Of a stretch of DNA of 64,000 nt, positions 63,411 to 64,000 are shown in pieces. This DNA comes from Cercospora beticola (lineage: Eukaryota; Ascomycota; Dothideomycetes; Mycosphaerellales; Mycosphaerellaceae), in assembly GCF_033473495.1 (NCBI RefSeq), contig NC_088942.1:248001-312000 (forward strand), given 5' to 3'. Both the position numbers and the translations under genes were made by a program. The notes under the pieces are model-generated. The model searched no databases, was not told the DNA's origin, and saw only the letters and a list, made by a program, of their open reading frames with translations. Position 1 is the first letter of the stretch. Every line of letters starts with the position of its first letter.

Positions 63411-64000
63411 GGTCCGATAAGCGAACGCGGGACTTTTATCGTTTCAGTACGTCGTCGCCTCTATGGGATAGGCCGTTCAAATATGGAAATAAATATATAT
63501 ATATCGAGCCACGGTTGCTATATTACAGTAGGAACTGAATCTGTAACATTAAATTCCGGATACTAATACACGCGATTCTTCGACATTAGTCTGCAAGGTA
63601 CATATGGATAACATGAGCTGCCGCTTACGCTACCGACAACCACTTCCTTACTTGTCTCGATCGGAACCTCGGCGTCCTGTTGCGTCTCGTCGCCACGATC
63701 CGCATCGTCCTCATCGAAACGTAAATGCTGCTGCTATTATTGCGGAACTACGTGGCTTTCAGGATGCATTAGATGTTGCTGAGAGACCTTGCTGGATGTT
63801 CCGCGAGATGTCATGAAACGCCTCCTGGTGGAGTATTGTACTGGCGCTGAATCTTGCATGCCAAACAATCGTGCTGGTTACGATTTGTGTCTAGGAGTTC
63901 ATTCGCGGCGAGAGCATTGTAATTTGTGAATCTATCGACCGTGCCATCTCCTGCCATATCTCTCCTCTTCTCCGCTCCATTCCAGCGCTCCATTATGCAC
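63411..64000. other. Window end, no supported gene
   Basis: An A+T-rich patch (63480-63600, with ATATATATAT) is followed by short ORFs with no recognisable product. May be part of a degenerate element. Confidence 0.3.

Overview
The window looks like chromosomal DNA of a filamentous ascomycete (Pezizomycotina; my guess is a Dothideomycete, which the sequence alone cannot prove). Reasons: eukaryotic genes on both strands, many short introns (mostly 40-120 nt) with GTANGT-like donors, CTAAC/CTGAC branch sites and YAG acceptors, and fungal families such as a DNMT5-type DNA methyltransferase, a UstYa-like (DUF3328) protein, a POT peptide transporter, a PXA-PX sorting nexin and a HeLo-like protein. 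No tRNA, rRNA, CRISPR array or intact transposon was recognised.

Layout. 0-10 kb is housekeeping: the mitochondrial Fe/S exporter ATM1 (5' end outside the window), a family-31-type glycosyltransferase, DPH5 head-to-head with SPT3, and PRO3. The SPT3 gene has a 1,353-bp intron that carries a complete 260-codon ORF. 10-15 kb holds a PRISE-type reductase with a GC-AG intron, two unrecognised proteins and a UstYa-like membrane protein. 15-22 kb is one large DNMT5 locus (methyltransferase, then RING and SNF2 ATPase) interrupted by a single in-frame TAA. 22-24.7 kb is nearly empty. 24.7-47 kb is again mostly conserved: peptide transporter, a Cys/His protein, sorting nexin, TYS1, RBR ubiquitin ligase, mitochondrial GatB, alpha-carbonic anhydrase, the RNA polymerase II CTD phosphatase FCP1, and an F-box protein.

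From 47.8 to 58.7 kb the character changes to an accessory, partly decayed region. It has a divergent pair made of a 600-residue protein with C-terminal 17-residue tandem repeats and a HeLo-like protein; an alpha/beta-hydrolase remnant; an intact AsaB/CmcJ-like oxidoreductase; a broken second copy of the HeLo-like gene; a remnant of a small membrane protein; and a GMC oxidoreductase that has lost its FAD-binding half. An MFS sugar transporter and a cysteine-rich secreted protein follow.

The strongest leads are the HeLo-like pair with its degenerate duplicate (candidate allorecognition or cell-death module), the stop codon splitting DNMT5 between its two catalytic modules, and the gene nested in the SPT3 intron. 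Exon structures were built by eye from splice motifs, reading phase and family conservation. Start codons were checked for ATG.
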